Below are positions 55,086 through 63,874 of a DNA stretch of 64,000 bases, one piece after another. Position numbers and translations under genes: made by a program. Numbering within the stretch: the first letter of the stretch is position 1; every line of letters begins with the position of its first letter. The notes beneath the pieces are model-generated. The model ran no database searches. It was not told the DNA's origin and saw only the letters and a program-made list of their open reading frames with translations. Origin of the DNA: Sphingobacterium detergens (lineage in GTDB: Bacteria > Bacteroidota > Bacteroidia > Sphingobacteriales > Sphingobacteriaceae); the NCBI RefSeq assembly GCF_003610355.1, contig NZ_RAPY01000002.1, positions 849,635-913,634 of the forward strand, in the 5' to 3' direction.

Positions 55086-57479
55086 ATGGCGGTAACAAAA
55101 GAAAAAGTACAACAAATCGAGAAATGCTACCACTGTGGAGACAAAATCGATGAAACAGGTTACCATCTCGATGATCATGATTTTTGCTGCCTCGGATGCC
55201 AAACGGTCTATCAGGTTTTGCATAATGGGGGGATGCAACAATACTACCGTTATAATCAGCACCCTGGGAAATCCAATAAAGAAAAACAAGCGGATTTTTC
55301 CTATTTGGATGAACCGCAGATTGCAGCTAAATTAGTCGATTTTAAGGATGATAAGATGACTATCATTACCTTTTATATTCCTGCTATCCATTGTAGCTCA
55401 TGTATTTGGCTGTTAGAAAATCTCTATAGGCTAAATCCAAATGTGCTACAGTCCCGTGTGGACTTTATGAAAAAACAAGCAAGCATTACATTTAATCATA
55501 CTCTGCTTCCTCTCAAAGATTTAGTATATCTATTAGCTAATATCGGTTACGATCCCAAAATTACGCTGCAGGATGTTGTTAAAGAGGGGAATAAGAATAA
55601 CCTGAATCCCTTGGTTGCCAAGATTGCAGTAGCTGGATTCTGTTTCGGAAATTCGATGTTATTTAGTTTTCCGGACTACTTTGGTATGGGAGCATTTGAA
55701 AAGGAGTATGCAAGTTTTTTCGGTTATATCAATTTAGCTTTTGGATTGCCAGTTTTGTTGTATTGTGCTTCAGACTACTTTAAGTCCGCTTATGTCAGTT
55801 TGAAACAAAAAAGATTGAATCTGGACGTCCCTTTGGCCTTGGGTATTTTGGTTCTGTTTTTACGTTCGGCCTTCGAAGTAATAACGCAGACTGGAGCTGG
55901 TTTTACAGATACCTTATGTAGTTTGGTCTTCTTTATTCTGATCGGAAAATGGGTGCAACAGCGGACCTATTACCATATTTCTTTTGAAAGGGATTACCGG
56001 AGCTATTTTCCTGTTGCGGTAACTGTACTTACTGAAGAAGGGGACAAACCAGTGCAATTGGCTGATATTAATATTGGCGACCGTATCCTTGTTCGTAACA
56101 ATGAGATTATCCCGGCAGATGCCATATTATTAAAAGGTGACGCTGCGATTGACTTTAGTTTTGTGACCGGAGAATCAAGTCCTGTGAGTAGAACCTTAGG
56201 GGAAATTATTTATGCCGGGGGGCGTCAGACCGGCGAGGCAATCGAACTGGAGGTTATAAAGCCGATTTCACAGTCGTATCTGACCAAATTATGGAATAAT
56301 GAAAACTATAAAGATTACGATAAGCAGTTTCAGACTTTTGTGAACTTTATAAGTAAATATTTTACTGTTGTTTTATTGGCGATCGCTTTTTTTGCAGCGC
56401 TGTATTGGGCTGTGGACGGTAGCGCCAATAGGGCCTGGGGAGCTTTTACGGCAGTGCTGATTATCGCATGTCCTTGTGCATTGGCGTTGAGCTCTCCATT
56501 TACCCTGTCTGCGGCATTAAGTATTTTCGATAGAAACAAGTTCTATGTCAAAAATACTGCAGCAATCGAGCAGATGGCAACAATAGATACACTCGTTTTC
56601 GATAAAACTGGGACTATTTCGTCGCCTAAAGCAACCTCAATTTATTTTGAGGGAACACTTAGTGCAAATGAAAGAAAGTTGGTCAATGCGGTATGTCGAA
56701 ATTCTAGCCATCCCTTGAGCCGAGAGATTGTGAAATGGCTGGATGTGTGTTCAGATATCGCAGTACGAAATTTTAAAGAGTTTCCGGGAAAGGGGATGGA
56801 GGCAGTAATTGGAGGTTTAGTCGTCAGAATTGGCAACGCTAATTTTTTGAACATAGGAAATATCAAGACTGACGGATCTGTTGTATTTATACGCATCGGT
56901 GATGAGCCGAAAGGATATTTCACCATGGAACAGGCATGGAGAGCTGGCCTGTCGGCATTGATTGAAGATTTCAGACCTCATTACGACCTGCATCTGATAT
57001 CGGGAGATAATGACCGACGCCTGGACGCGTTAAAATTGATTTTTCCTTCGGAAGCATGCTTGATGTTTAACCAATCACCAATGGAAAAATTGGGGCGCAT
57101 TCAGCAATTTCAGCAAGAGGGAAAACATGTCTGTATGATCGGGGATGGATTGAATGATGCTGGAGCATTGCGTAAAGCAGATTTAGGGATTGCTGTCAGT
57201 GATGATATCAATAACTTTTCACCTGGATGTGATGCTATTTTAGACGGCGAATCATTTTCAAAATTATCAGATTTCTTTGCTTTCAGCAAAGATGCTGTAA
57301 AAGTAATCCATATGAGCTTTGGGATATCATTGCTCTATAATATAATCGGGCTAAGTTTTGCTATTCAGGGGATTATGTCGCCCTTGTTTGCGGCAATCTT
57401 GATGCCGATAAGTACAGTTACAATTATCTCATTTACCAGCTTAATGACAAGATGGTATGCAAAACGTCATAAACTATAG
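55086..57479 (+). CDS. ccoI: Copper-type P1B-ATPase CcoI/FixI
   Basis: The 797-residue copper-transporting ATPase is needed for cbb3 oxidase assembly. It has an N-terminal Cys-rich motif (CYHCGDKI ... CCLGCQTVY), a heavy-metal domain with CSSC, and membrane helices. TGES, the CPC copper site in ACPCALALSSP, DKTGT (phosphorylated Asp), the SSHPLS His-Pro motif and GDGLND are all present. The HMA motif is CSSC rather than the usual CxxC of efflux pumps, as in FixI. It begins eight bases after hemN, so they form one operon with ccoS. Confidence 0.9.
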   Translation: MAVTKEKVQQIEKCYHCGDKIDETGYHLDDHDFCCLGCQTVYQVLHNGGMQQYYRYNQHPGKSNKEKQADFSYLDEPQIAAKLVDFKDDKMTIITFYIPAIHCSSCIWLLENLYRLNPNVLQSRVDFMKKQASITFNHTLLPLKDLVYLLANIGYDPKITLQDVVKEGNKNNLNPLVAKIAVAGFCFGNSMLFSFPDYFGMGAFEKEYASFFGYINLAFGLPVLLYCASDYFKSAYVSLKQKRLNLDVPLALGILVLFLRSAFEVITQTGAGFTDTLCSLVFFILIGKWVQQRTYYHISFERDYRSYFPVAVTVLTEEGDKPVQLADINIGDRILVRNNEIIPADAILLKGDAAIDFSFVTGESSPVSRTLGEIIYAGGRQTGEAIELEVIKPISQSYLTKLWNNENYKDYDKQFQTFVNFISKYFTVVLLAIAFFAALYWAVDGSANRAWGAFTAVLIIACPCALALSSPFTLSAALSIFDRNKFYVKNTAAIEQMATIDTLVFDKTGTISSPKATSIYFEGTLSANERKLVNAVCRNSSHPLSREIVKWLDVCSDIAVRNFKEFPGKGMEAVIGGLVVRIGNANFLNIGNIKTDGSVVFIRIGDEPKGYFTMEQAWRAGLSALIEDFRPHYDLHLISGDNDRRLDALKLIFPSEACLMFNQSPMEKLGRIQQFQQEGKHVCMIGDGLNDAGALRKADLGIAVSDDINNFSPGCDAILDGESFSKLSDFFAFSKDAVKVIHMSFGISLLYNIIGLSFAIQGIMSPLFAAILMPISTVTIISFTSLMTRWYAKRHKL

Positions 57480-57484
57480 TTGTT

Positions 57485-57646
57485 ATGGAAATCATGTATA
57501 TTCTGATCGGTTGTAGTGTCTTATTAGCGTTGGTGTTTTTATGTGCTTTCTTTTGGGCGAATAAGTCAGGGCAGCATGATGACACCTATACCCCCTCGGT
57601 AAGAATTCTGTTTGATGATGAAACAACGGAAGAAGTGGAAAAATAA
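57485..57646 (+). CDS. ccoS: Cytochrome cbb3 oxidase assembly protein CcoS
   Basis: The 53-residue protein has one membrane helix (about residues 5-27, ILIGCSVLLALVFLCAFFW), then the CcoS tail pattern ANKSGQHDD ... SVRILFDDE. CcoS is needed for cofactor insertion into cbb3 oxidase. It follows ccoI by five bases, so it ends the operon. No ccoN, ccoO or ccoP follows. Confidence 0.9.
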   Translation: MEIMYILIGCSVLLALVFLCAFFWANKSGQHDDTYTPSVRILFDDETTEEVEK

Positions 57647-57752
57647 ATTGAAATAACTAAAACGTTATCGTAATTAAATTAATTACTTTTTTTTGTAATT
57701 AAGGTTATTATCAATAAAATTGGGGATAAATACCAATTTGAAATAGAAATAC

Positions 57753-58571
57753 ATGAGTAATAATCCATTTTCATTAAAAGATAAGGTTGTCGTGATCACT
57801 GGTGGTACGGGGATTCTTGGTGAGGCATTTGTGGAAGCGTTGGCTGAGGCAGAAGCAAAAGTTGCTATTCTTGGACGTAACGAGCAGATCGGAAAGGAAC
57901 GTGTACAGCAAGTTGAATCTCTCGGAGGGGAGGCCATATTTGTAGAGGTTGATATCATGGACGAGCAGGATGTCAGTAGAGCAAAGGATGAAATCCTTGA
58001 TAAATGGGGGCGAATTGACGCTCTAGTGAATGCTGTTGGTGGAAATATTCCGGGCGCGACAATAGGAGCTGACCAAGATCTATTTGCTAGTAATATTCAA
58101 GATACGATTAAAGCGATCGAACTAAACCTCTATGGAACCATTATCCCAACACATATTATTGGTCGCGTAATTGCAGAAAGCGGAAAAGGAGCCATCGTAA
58201 ATATCTCCTCCTTGACAGCAAGCAGACCTTTCACACGGGTATTGGGATATACAGTTGCCAAACACGGTATTGATGGTTATACAAAATGGATGGCAACGGA
58301 ACTCGCGCAACGTTATGGTGATCAAGTTCGCGTCAATGCAATTGCTCCAGGTGTCTTCCTGACCAAACAAAACAAAAATCTATTGATAAATCCAGATGGT
58401 AGCTATAGCGAACGTACCAAGCGGATACTTAGCGGAACACCTTATAACCGATTGGGAGATCCACGGGAATTGAAAGGAACTTTAATCTATTTATTGAGTG
58501 ACGCCTCAGCTTTTGTAACTGGTGAGACAGTCTTTGTAGATGGTGGTTTTAATGCATGGTGTGGTGTTTAA
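57753..58571 (+). CDS. SDR-family D-mannonate oxidoreductase
   Basis: The 272-residue short-chain dehydrogenase is of the group that reduces D-fructuronate to D-mannonate in hexuronate catabolism. It has the NAD(P)-binding motif TGGTGILG, the catalytic Ser region NISSL, the YTVAKHG Tyr-Lys pair and the late GGFNAWCG end. It precedes uxuA by 12 bases, which supports the uronate role over other SDR functions. A SDR mannonate oxidoreductase is the usual form of UxuB in many Bacteroidota. Confidence 0.87.
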   Translation: MSNNPFSLKDKVVVITGGTGILGEAFVEALAEAEAKVAILGRNEQIGKERVQQVESLGGEAIFVEVDIMDEQDVSRAKDEILDKWGRIDALVNAVGGNIPGATIGADQDLFASNIQDTIKAIELNLYGTIIPTHIIGRVIAESGKGAIVNISSLTASRPFTRVLGYTVAKHGIDGYTKWMATELAQRYGDQVRVNAIAPGVFLTKQNKNLLINPDGSYSERTKRILSGTPYNRLGDPRELKGTLIYLLSDASAFVTGETVFVDGGFNAWCGV

Positions 58572-58583
58572 CGAAATTTTGAG

Positions 58584-59744
58584 ATGAATAAATTAGAACA
58601 AACATGGCGTTGGTATGGTCCCAACGATCCAGTATCCTTGCAGGATGTTAAACAGGCAGGTGCAACGGGTATCGTTACAGCGCTGCATCATATTCCTCAT
58701 GGTGAGATTTGGCCTCTTGCTGATATTCAGGAGCGAAAACGTATTATTGAAGATGCGGGTTTGGTTTGGTCTGTGGTAGAGAGTGTAACGGTTCATGAAG
58801 AAATTAAAACAAAAGGACCTCGAGTTGATGAATATATTGCCAAGTATAACCAGACCTTAGCTAATCTTGCTGAATGCGGTATTAAAACAGTCTGTTACAA
58901 TTTTATGCCTGTACTGGATTGGACCAGAACGCAACTGGATCTGGTGATGGCAGATGGCTCAAAGGCTCTTTATTTTGACTGGATTGACCTTGCGCTTTTT
59001 GATATCTTTATTTTAAAACGAACCGATGCCGAAAAAGACTATTCGGAAAGTATTGTCAAAAGAGCAACGAAGCGCTTTGGTGAAATTTCTGAACAACAAA
59101 AAGATAGCTTGGCCAATGTTGTTCTGATGGGGATTCCGGGAGAAAAAAATGTGGAATTGGATGCATTAAAAGCCAGTATTGATACCTATAAACATATTGG
59201 AAGGGATGGCTTGCGTAGAAATCTAGTCTACTTTCTAAACGGAATTGCTTCGGTATGTGAAGCCAACGGTATCTGTATGACGATCCATCCGGATGATCCA
59301 CCTTATCCGATTTTAGGTTTGCCACGTATTGCTAGCAATGGTGAAGACCTTGGCTATATCTTGCGTGAAGTGCCGCAACAATTCAATGGTATCTGTTTTT
59401 GTACAGGTTCTTTAGGAGCTAGCCAAACCAATGATTTACCAGCGATATTAGAGCAGGTAAAGGCGCGGGTAAACTTTGTCCATTTGCGGAATGTTAAGAA
59501 AGACATCATTGGTAGTTTCTATGAAGCAGATCATTTGGATGGAGATGTGAATATGTATAAAATTATGCAAATTTTGGTTGCCGAAAACCAGTTGCGATCT
59601 ACTGCTATTCCATTTAGACCTGATCACGGACATCAGATGCTGGATGATCTTAACAAGGTGACAAACCCTGGTTACTCTGCTATTGGTCGATTAAGAGGTT
59701 TAGCTGAATTGCGAGGACTGGAATATGGAATTGCTGGTGAGTAG
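58584..59744 (+). CDS. uxuA: Mannonate dehydratase UxuA
   Basis: The 386-residue enzyme converts D-mannonate to 2-keto-3-deoxygluconate. The start MNKLEQTWRWYGPNDPVSL, the block GIVTALHHIPHGEIW, the metal-binding HPDDPPYPILGLPRI and the RPDHGHQM ending are diagnostic of UxuA. The length is normal. It is translationally linked with the SDR gene and convergent with the LacI regulator, with a shared terminator between. Confidence 0.96.
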   Translation: MNKLEQTWRWYGPNDPVSLQDVKQAGATGIVTALHHIPHGEIWPLADIQERKRIIEDAGLVWSVVESVTVHEEIKTKGPRVDEYIAKYNQTLANLAECGIKTVCYNFMPVLDWTRTQLDLVMADGSKALYFDWIDLALFDIFILKRTDAEKDYSESIVKRATKRFGEISEQQKDSLANVVLMGIPGEKNVELDALKASIDTYKHIGRDGLRRNLVYFLNGIASVCEANGICMTIHPDDPPYPILGLPRIASNGEDLGYILREVPQQFNGICFCTGSLGASQTNDLPAILEQVKARVNFVHLRNVKKDIIGSFYEADHLDGDVNMYKIMQILVAENQLRSTAIPFRPDHGHQMLDDLNKVTNPGYSAIGRLRGLAELRGLEYGIAGE

Positions 59745-59796
59745 TCTACGATAATAATCATACTGATTACTTTCGCTGATGACAAGGTTATAGTAT

Positions 59797-59849
59797 AAAA
59801 AAACAGTCGGAGATAATAGCTTAAGCGATATTTTCCGACTGTTTTTTTT
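59797..59849. terminator. Bidirectional terminator
   Basis: AAAACAGTCGGA and TCCGACTGTTTT form the stem around a 22-base loop, with A and T runs outside. It sits between convergent uxuA and the LacI gene. Confidence 0.75.
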
Positions 59850-59880
59850 GTTATTTTCCCTCGATGTAAAAGGGAAGGGG

Positions 59881-60903
59881 TTATAACGAAGATTTTCTTA
59901 CGACAAGCTGTGTCGGAAGTTCAATGGTTTCAAATTCGTGAATTGGTCTTGTCTGATTAATGGTGTCAATCAGTTTTTTCGTTGCTATTTCACCGATTTC
60001 AGTCGCAGGTTGTACGACGGTCGACAAAGCGGGGTTTAATGAAGCTGCAATTTGTGTATTGGAAAATCCAATGACGGCAACTTCCGTCGGAACTTCAATC
60101 CGAAGTTCTGCTAAAATGCCTAATGTTCTTGTCGTGATGACATCCGTTGCACCGAAAATTGCATCGATATTTTTATGGTCAATATACTCTTTGATTATAA
60201 TTTCTCTTATACTCTTGTCTAAATCAATTGTGCTGTTAAAGCTACATTCGATGTAATGCTTTTCATTAAAAGGTATGCCTGCATCAGAGAGAGCTGCTTT
60301 AAAACCACTTAAACGTTCTTCGGCAACACCTAGGTTTTTTCCTGTGATATGTAATATATTCCGTTTTCCTTGTTGAATAAGGTGTTGGGTTGCATTGTAT
60401 GCTCCTTGAAAATTATTGACTCCGACTTTGAATGTGTCTAATTTGTGATTGATGCGGTCAAAGATAACAACAGGTATTTTAGCTTTAATGAGGTCTTTAA
60501 GCTCCTCAATATTTGACCCAGAAGATACAGGGGCTATCATTAGCCCATCTATGCCTCGCATTCTTAAAACATCTATACAATTCTTTTCTACACGTTCATC
60601 CTCTCTACTTTGCATAAAGATAACATCGTAGATGGTTTGCTGGGAAGCGATCTGAATTCCATCGAGAATCTGAGATACGAATGTATTACTGATATTGGAA
60701 ACAATGACTCCAATGGTATTTGATTTTCCGATTTTTAAACTTCGTGCCAACTTATTGGGATGGAAATTGTGCTTCTTAGCGTACTCCTGAACCGTTTTTT
60801 TAGTTGCTTCACTGATTTCGTAGCTGTCTGATAGTGCTTTGGAAACTGTCGAAACAGAAATATTGAGTTCTAAGGCTATATCTTTCAGGGTAGTTCTGCT
60901 CAT
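59881..60903 (-). CDS. LacI-family repressor of hexuronate genes
   Basis: The 340-residue regulator has the LacI DNA-binding headpiece (TLKDIALELNISVSTVSKALSD) and the hinge-like stretch NKLARSLKIGKSN. A periplasmic-binding-protein-like sensor domain (about residues 65-335) follows. It is convergent with uxuA, so control of the uxu genes is a reasonable guess. The start is ATG 60903; a GTG one codon upstream is in frame. Its ligand is unknown. Confidence 0.88.
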   Translation of the reverse strand: MSRTTLKDIALELNISVSTVSKALSDSYEISEATKKTVQEYAKKHNFHPNKLARSLKIGKSNTIGVIVSNISNTFVSQILDGIQIASQQTIYDVIFMQSREDERVEKNCIDVLRMRGIDGLMIAPVSSGSNIEELKDLIKAKIPVVIFDRINHKLDTFKVGVNNFQGAYNATQHLIQQGKRNILHITGKNLGVAEERLSGFKAALSDAGIPFNEKHYIECSFNSTIDLDKSIREIIIKEYIDHKNIDAIFGATDVITTRTLGILAELRIEVPTEVAVIGFSNTQIAASLNPALSTVVQPATEIGEIATKKLIDTINQTRPIHEFETIELPTQLVVRKSSL

Positions 60904-60964
60904 CACTTTGGAGATTGTTATAAGAAGATAAATCTACATAAAAAAAAAGACAAACCACTTGTTT

Positions 60965-60978
60965 TTGATAATTATCAA
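60965..60978. promoter_or_regulatory. Perfect palindrome TTGATAATTATCAA (operator candidate)
   Basis: The 14-bp palindrome lies about 60 bases upstream of the LacI gene. It fits the Fnr/FixK-type consensus TTGAT-N4-ATCAA exactly. A half site ATTATCAA occurs at 57707-57714, upstream of the SDR gene, so it could instead be the LacI operator. Confidence 0.45.
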
Positions 60979-61036
60979 GGGTTTGTGTTGTAACAATAAT
61001 ATAGTCTGGTTTATCGTATTTTTATGTTTAACAAAT

Positions 61037-61071
61037 GCAGTTTTTTGAATGCTTTTACTTCAAAAAACTGC
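61037..61071. repeat. Perfect 13-bp inverted repeat
   Basis: GCAGTTTTTTGAA and its complement surround a nine-base loop just before the GC-rich block. It could be a terminator hairpin or a boundary element. Confidence 0.6.
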
Positions 61072-61854
61072 GTTTCCAGCTAATGAGTCCGAGTGTTTGG
61101 CCTATTTTGGATTTTTTTTTAGCTGTGATTCGGGAACTGTCCGGGACCGAATCGGGCTTTAAACGGGTGTGAGCGCAGATGTTGGTATGGTTTGACCGGA
61201 TTGCTACCGCTGTTCTAGCGTGTTAGACTCGGACTCAGCACGGACTCACCATGGAGACACTACGGACAGATAGCAAAGCTGTCCCGACGGAGGTAGGTCA
61301 CAGTCCCGAGGTCTATCTCTTGTGTTGCCACTAGAGTCGGGAGGGTGAGAACTGCTGGATATGATATATGACCACGCAAGTCCCATAGTTGGGTTTTAAT
61401 CGGGGGCAAGACCGGTTTAAGAGGAAGGGAAGGGGGGGGCGGCACCCATCGAGTTATTCCCTCTGGCTTAAAATGGCAGGGGCTCCATATGGAAGTGAGC
61501 ACTGCGGATCCCCTTTTCCCTTGAGACCTCCGTTTCTATCCATTCTGTGGTCCAGGGTATCCACACTTGCGGCCCATCTCCGGCCTTTGCGCCGTGAGTT
61601 TGTGCCCAGGAGCTGTTTCCCTGCGGTCGATCCGCGCGTACTTGGCCTTTTTCGGCCGCGTTTCGGGTCTCGTTCGTCCGCGCTTCGCCCTTTGTTCGGG
61701 ATTTCTCTATAGATTCTCTACCGTTTCCCTATCTATTCCCTATCCAAACAATAGGGAATAGATAGGGAATGGATAGGTAAAAGGTAGGCAGCGTCCGAAG
61801 GAGGGGCGAAGAAAGGGCGAACAGCTCCCGAGGAGCGCCCGTTTGAAAATACCC
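61072..61854. other. GC-rich non-coding block, left of the IS
   Basis: This roughly 780-base stretch has clearly higher GC than the rest of the window. The open frames in it (for example 61260-61502 and 61389-61712) have no protein character. Short direct and inverted repeats are common. No gene is supported. Confidence 0.6.
61725..61769. repeat. Perfect 19-bp inverted repeat
   Basis: TTCCCTATCTATTCCCTAT and its exact complement surround the loop CCAAACA. The stem itself contains an internal repeat (CCCTAT). It lies 85 bases left of the IS edge. Confidence 0.85.
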
Positions 61855-61923
61855 TGTCTTATACTGAAATAGGTTTACATCTACCGAACAGATTACTATA
61901 TAGATTTTACATTATATTTCTTT

Positions 61924-62904
61924 CTACTGAATATGGTTGTCATTGTCTGTTTTCTTACTGTTATCGGTTGTCAGTTTTCTTGCTGCTGTTTCCCTGGTTT
62001 TGCTGCGGAACTTTTTTGCTTCGAGGCTACGTCTTTGAAACACTTTGGGAACTTTCTGGCTCTGCCATTCCTGATGGGCCTGCTGTGGAGACATCATGTT
62101 GCAGGACATATGTGGCCTAAAATGATTGTATATATTGACTGCTTTGACCAGCTGTGCAAGTGCCGTTTTGTAGTCTGGGAAAGTTTCGGCCATCCGATAT
62201 TCGTTTTTTAGGATACCATTTAACCTTTCTGCCACGGCATTGTCGTATGGGCTCCCGGATTGCGTCATGCTTATTGCAAGCCCATTTTCCTGCAACATAT
62301 TGACATAATTTGTGCTACAATACTGGATGCCGCGATCGGAGTGGTGAATCAGACTGCTCTGTGGGTAGATTCTATGTGATATGGCCATCCTGAGCGCTGA
62401 TATACAGGCCTGGGCTGTTGGTCTGTGGGTAAGTTTGTAGCCCAAGATCTTTCGGGAATAGGCATCTGTGACCAGGCAGAGATAGATCCATTTGTCCAGG
62501 ATGCGGATGTAGGTGATATCACTTACCCATATCTGCTCGGGACGCAGGGCCTGCCTACGCTGCACAAGGTCGGGCCACTTTTTGAAACGGTGGTCGGATT
62601 GGGTGGTGATGGCATACCTGCGTTTGCACTTGACCAAAAGATCATTCTCACGCAACAGTCTGAAGAAAGCGTCCCTTCCCAGTCCAACCATCGCGCTGCC
62701 CATTTCTTTGGCCAATATGCTGCGGAGTTTAAGGGTACCCATGCGATGGGAGTCCTTCCGAATTTCACGTACCCGCTCCAACACAAGCCCACTGCGAACA
62801 GAATATTCCTGCTCTCTGCCCATATATTTATAATAGGATTGCCTTGTTCTGCCAAATAGCCCACAAAGTCTGGAGACCGAAACATTCTGGTAACACGACT
62901 TCAT
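61924..62904 (-). CDS. IS3-family transposase OrfB (DDE integrase domain)
   Basis: The 326-residue product has an N-terminal HTH_21-like region (about residues 1-100) and a DDE integrase core (about 115-280). The catalytic acids lie in VSDITYIRI, HHSDRGIQY and the AERLNGILKNE block. It can be made as an OrfAB fusion by the -1 frameshift at 62928-62934, or from its own ATG overlapping the OrfA stop (ATGA). Confidence 0.92.
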   Translation of the reverse strand: MKSCYQNVSVSRLCGLFGRTRQSYYKYMGREQEYSVRSGLVLERVREIRKDSHRMGTLKLRSILAKEMGSAMVGLGRDAFFRLLRENDLLVKCKRRYAITTQSDHRFKKWPDLVQRRQALRPEQIWVSDITYIRILDKWIYLCLVTDAYSRKILGYKLTHRPTAQACISALRMAISHRIYPQSSLIHHSDRGIQYCSTNYVNMLQENGLAISMTQSGSPYDNAVAERLNGILKNEYRMAETFPDYKTALAQLVKAVNIYNHFRPHMSCNMMSPQQAHQEWQSQKVPKVFQRRSLEAKKFRSKTRETAARKLTTDNSKKTDNDNHIQ

Positions 62905-63278
62905 TTCCTGGACGATTTGGCCCCAGACTTTTTTACAAAATCAGCCCCATGGAGCTCCTCCGCTTTTTTGATCAGCATCTCCAGGGCAGTAATCTTAAGG
63001 TTCGCCTGGAAAAGTTCATCCCTGAGATCCTGCTCATTTTTCATCCCGGCATCTTCTGATTCCACTGTCTGGGGAACTTCAAGCTCCAGATTGCTTTCCC
63101 ACTGCTGGTACCATTTCATAAAATACCGCGGAGTGGCTTCCCCAGGAAGATTGTACTTCTGGGCAAGTTGCGAATAACTCAGCTTGCCGGCAAGGTATTC
63201 TCTGGAAACGAGGATCTTGAAGCTATCACTGTAAACTTGCTGTCCCCCTGATTTACGTTTTGTCATACGCTTTTTCAT
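62901..63278 (-). CDS. IS3-family OrfA (HTH DNA-binding protein)
   Basis: The 125-residue product has a helix-turn-helix (about residues 15-60, from YSDSFKILVSREYLAGKLSY to QKYNLPGEATPRYFMKWY) and a leucine-zipper-like region (about 70-115). It binds the IS ends. Its last codons contain the slippery sequence for OrfAB. Confidence 0.9.
   Translation of the reverse strand: MKKRMTKRKSGGQQVYSDSFKILVSREYLAGKLSYSQLAQKYNLPGEATPRYFMKWYQQWESNLELEVPQTVESEDAGMKNEQDLRDELFQANLKITALEMLIKKAEELHGADFVKKSGAKSSRK
62928..62934 (-). promoter_or_regulatory. A-AAA-AAG programmed -1 frameshift site
   Basis: The heptamer AAAAAAG reads GTA AAA AAG in the orfA frame. A -1 shift there leads directly into the orfB frame, upstream of its ATG, and produces the OrfAB transposase. 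Confidence 0.85.
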
Positions 63279-63336
63279 AATATTAAATTTAAGATTTTAA
63301 TATTCGGTTTTTGTAAACCTTTTTCAGGAATGGACA

Positions 63337-63691
63337 CCCTTCAGCCCCCTCCGGCAGTGACTGTCGCGGTTCCTTGCTTCCCTGATCCCCGGTTTCTGTC
63401 GCCCATCCACTTTTATCCCTTCGCTGTCTTTCTTGCGCGCATAGCTGACCCTGCTGCAACCTTTCCACTGCATTCCCCGGTTTTGCGCTGCTGCGGCGTA
63501 ATTCTAGTCCCATAGGCAATCCCGACCTTTCCACAGCGTATCCACAGTCTCGGCGCTGTTTCCCTGCGCCCGATCTGGCCATAACCGTCGTTTTTTGTCC
63601 CCCGGAGCCCCTGGGGATCCTGTTTTACAAAAAGAATCGGCCAAGTTCACAGCGAGTTAGCAGAAAAACGAAATAAATAAGAACAAAAGGC
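63337..63691. other. GC-rich non-coding block, right of the IS
   Basis: This is the continuation of the block interrupted by the IS. It has GC-rich short repeats (CCACA, CTGC, CCGGAGCC). No gene is supported. The minus-strand frame at 63289-63582 and the 61-codon plus-strand frame are by-products. It leads into the rRNA promoters. Confidence 0.55.
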
Positions 63692-63723
63692 TTGGAAGTG
63701 ATTATAAAAACTCCCTATCTTTG
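63692..63723 (+). promoter_or_regulatory. rRNA promoter P1 (TTG...TATCTTTG)
   Basis: The -33 TTG at 63692 and the -7 TATCTTTG at 63716-63723 are separated by 21 bases. It belongs to the tandem pair before the rRNA operon. Confidence 0.75.
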
Positions 63724-63844
63724 CACCACTCCGCAAGGGAGGGACGGTTACTTCGAAAGAAGAGATCATGAAAAAAAGAAGGGTTTAACGGAAGTTGAGC
63801 GCTGAAATCGGGAAAAAGAAAAAGAAAAAAACTTCAAAAGTTTT

Positions 63845-63874
63845 TTGGAAGTTCAAAAAAGATTTCTACCTTTG
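63845..63874 (+). promoter_or_regulatory. rRNA promoter P2 (TTG-N19-TACCTTTG)
   Basis: TTG at 63845-63847 and TACCTTTG at 63867-63874 with exactly 19 bases between fit the ideal Bacteroidota promoter. The motif TTGGAAGT is shared with P1. Confidence 0.85.

Larger units (their letters stand above)
61855..63336. mobile_element. IS3-family insertion sequence, complete
   Basis: The 1482-bp element has terminal inverted repeats of 34 bases (26 of 34 identical, both starting TGTC and ending ACCGAA). It is flanked on both sides by CCC, which fits a 3-bp target duplication. It encodes two overlapping genes on the minus strand and a slippery heptamer for a -1 frameshift, the usual IS3 plan. It lies inside the GC-rich non-coding block before the rRNA operon. 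Confidence 0.92.

Noticed and set aside
61389..61712. 107-codon frame in the GC-rich block
   Set aside because: It is rich in Arg, Ser and Pro as expected from chance in GC-rich DNA, without homology or start signals.
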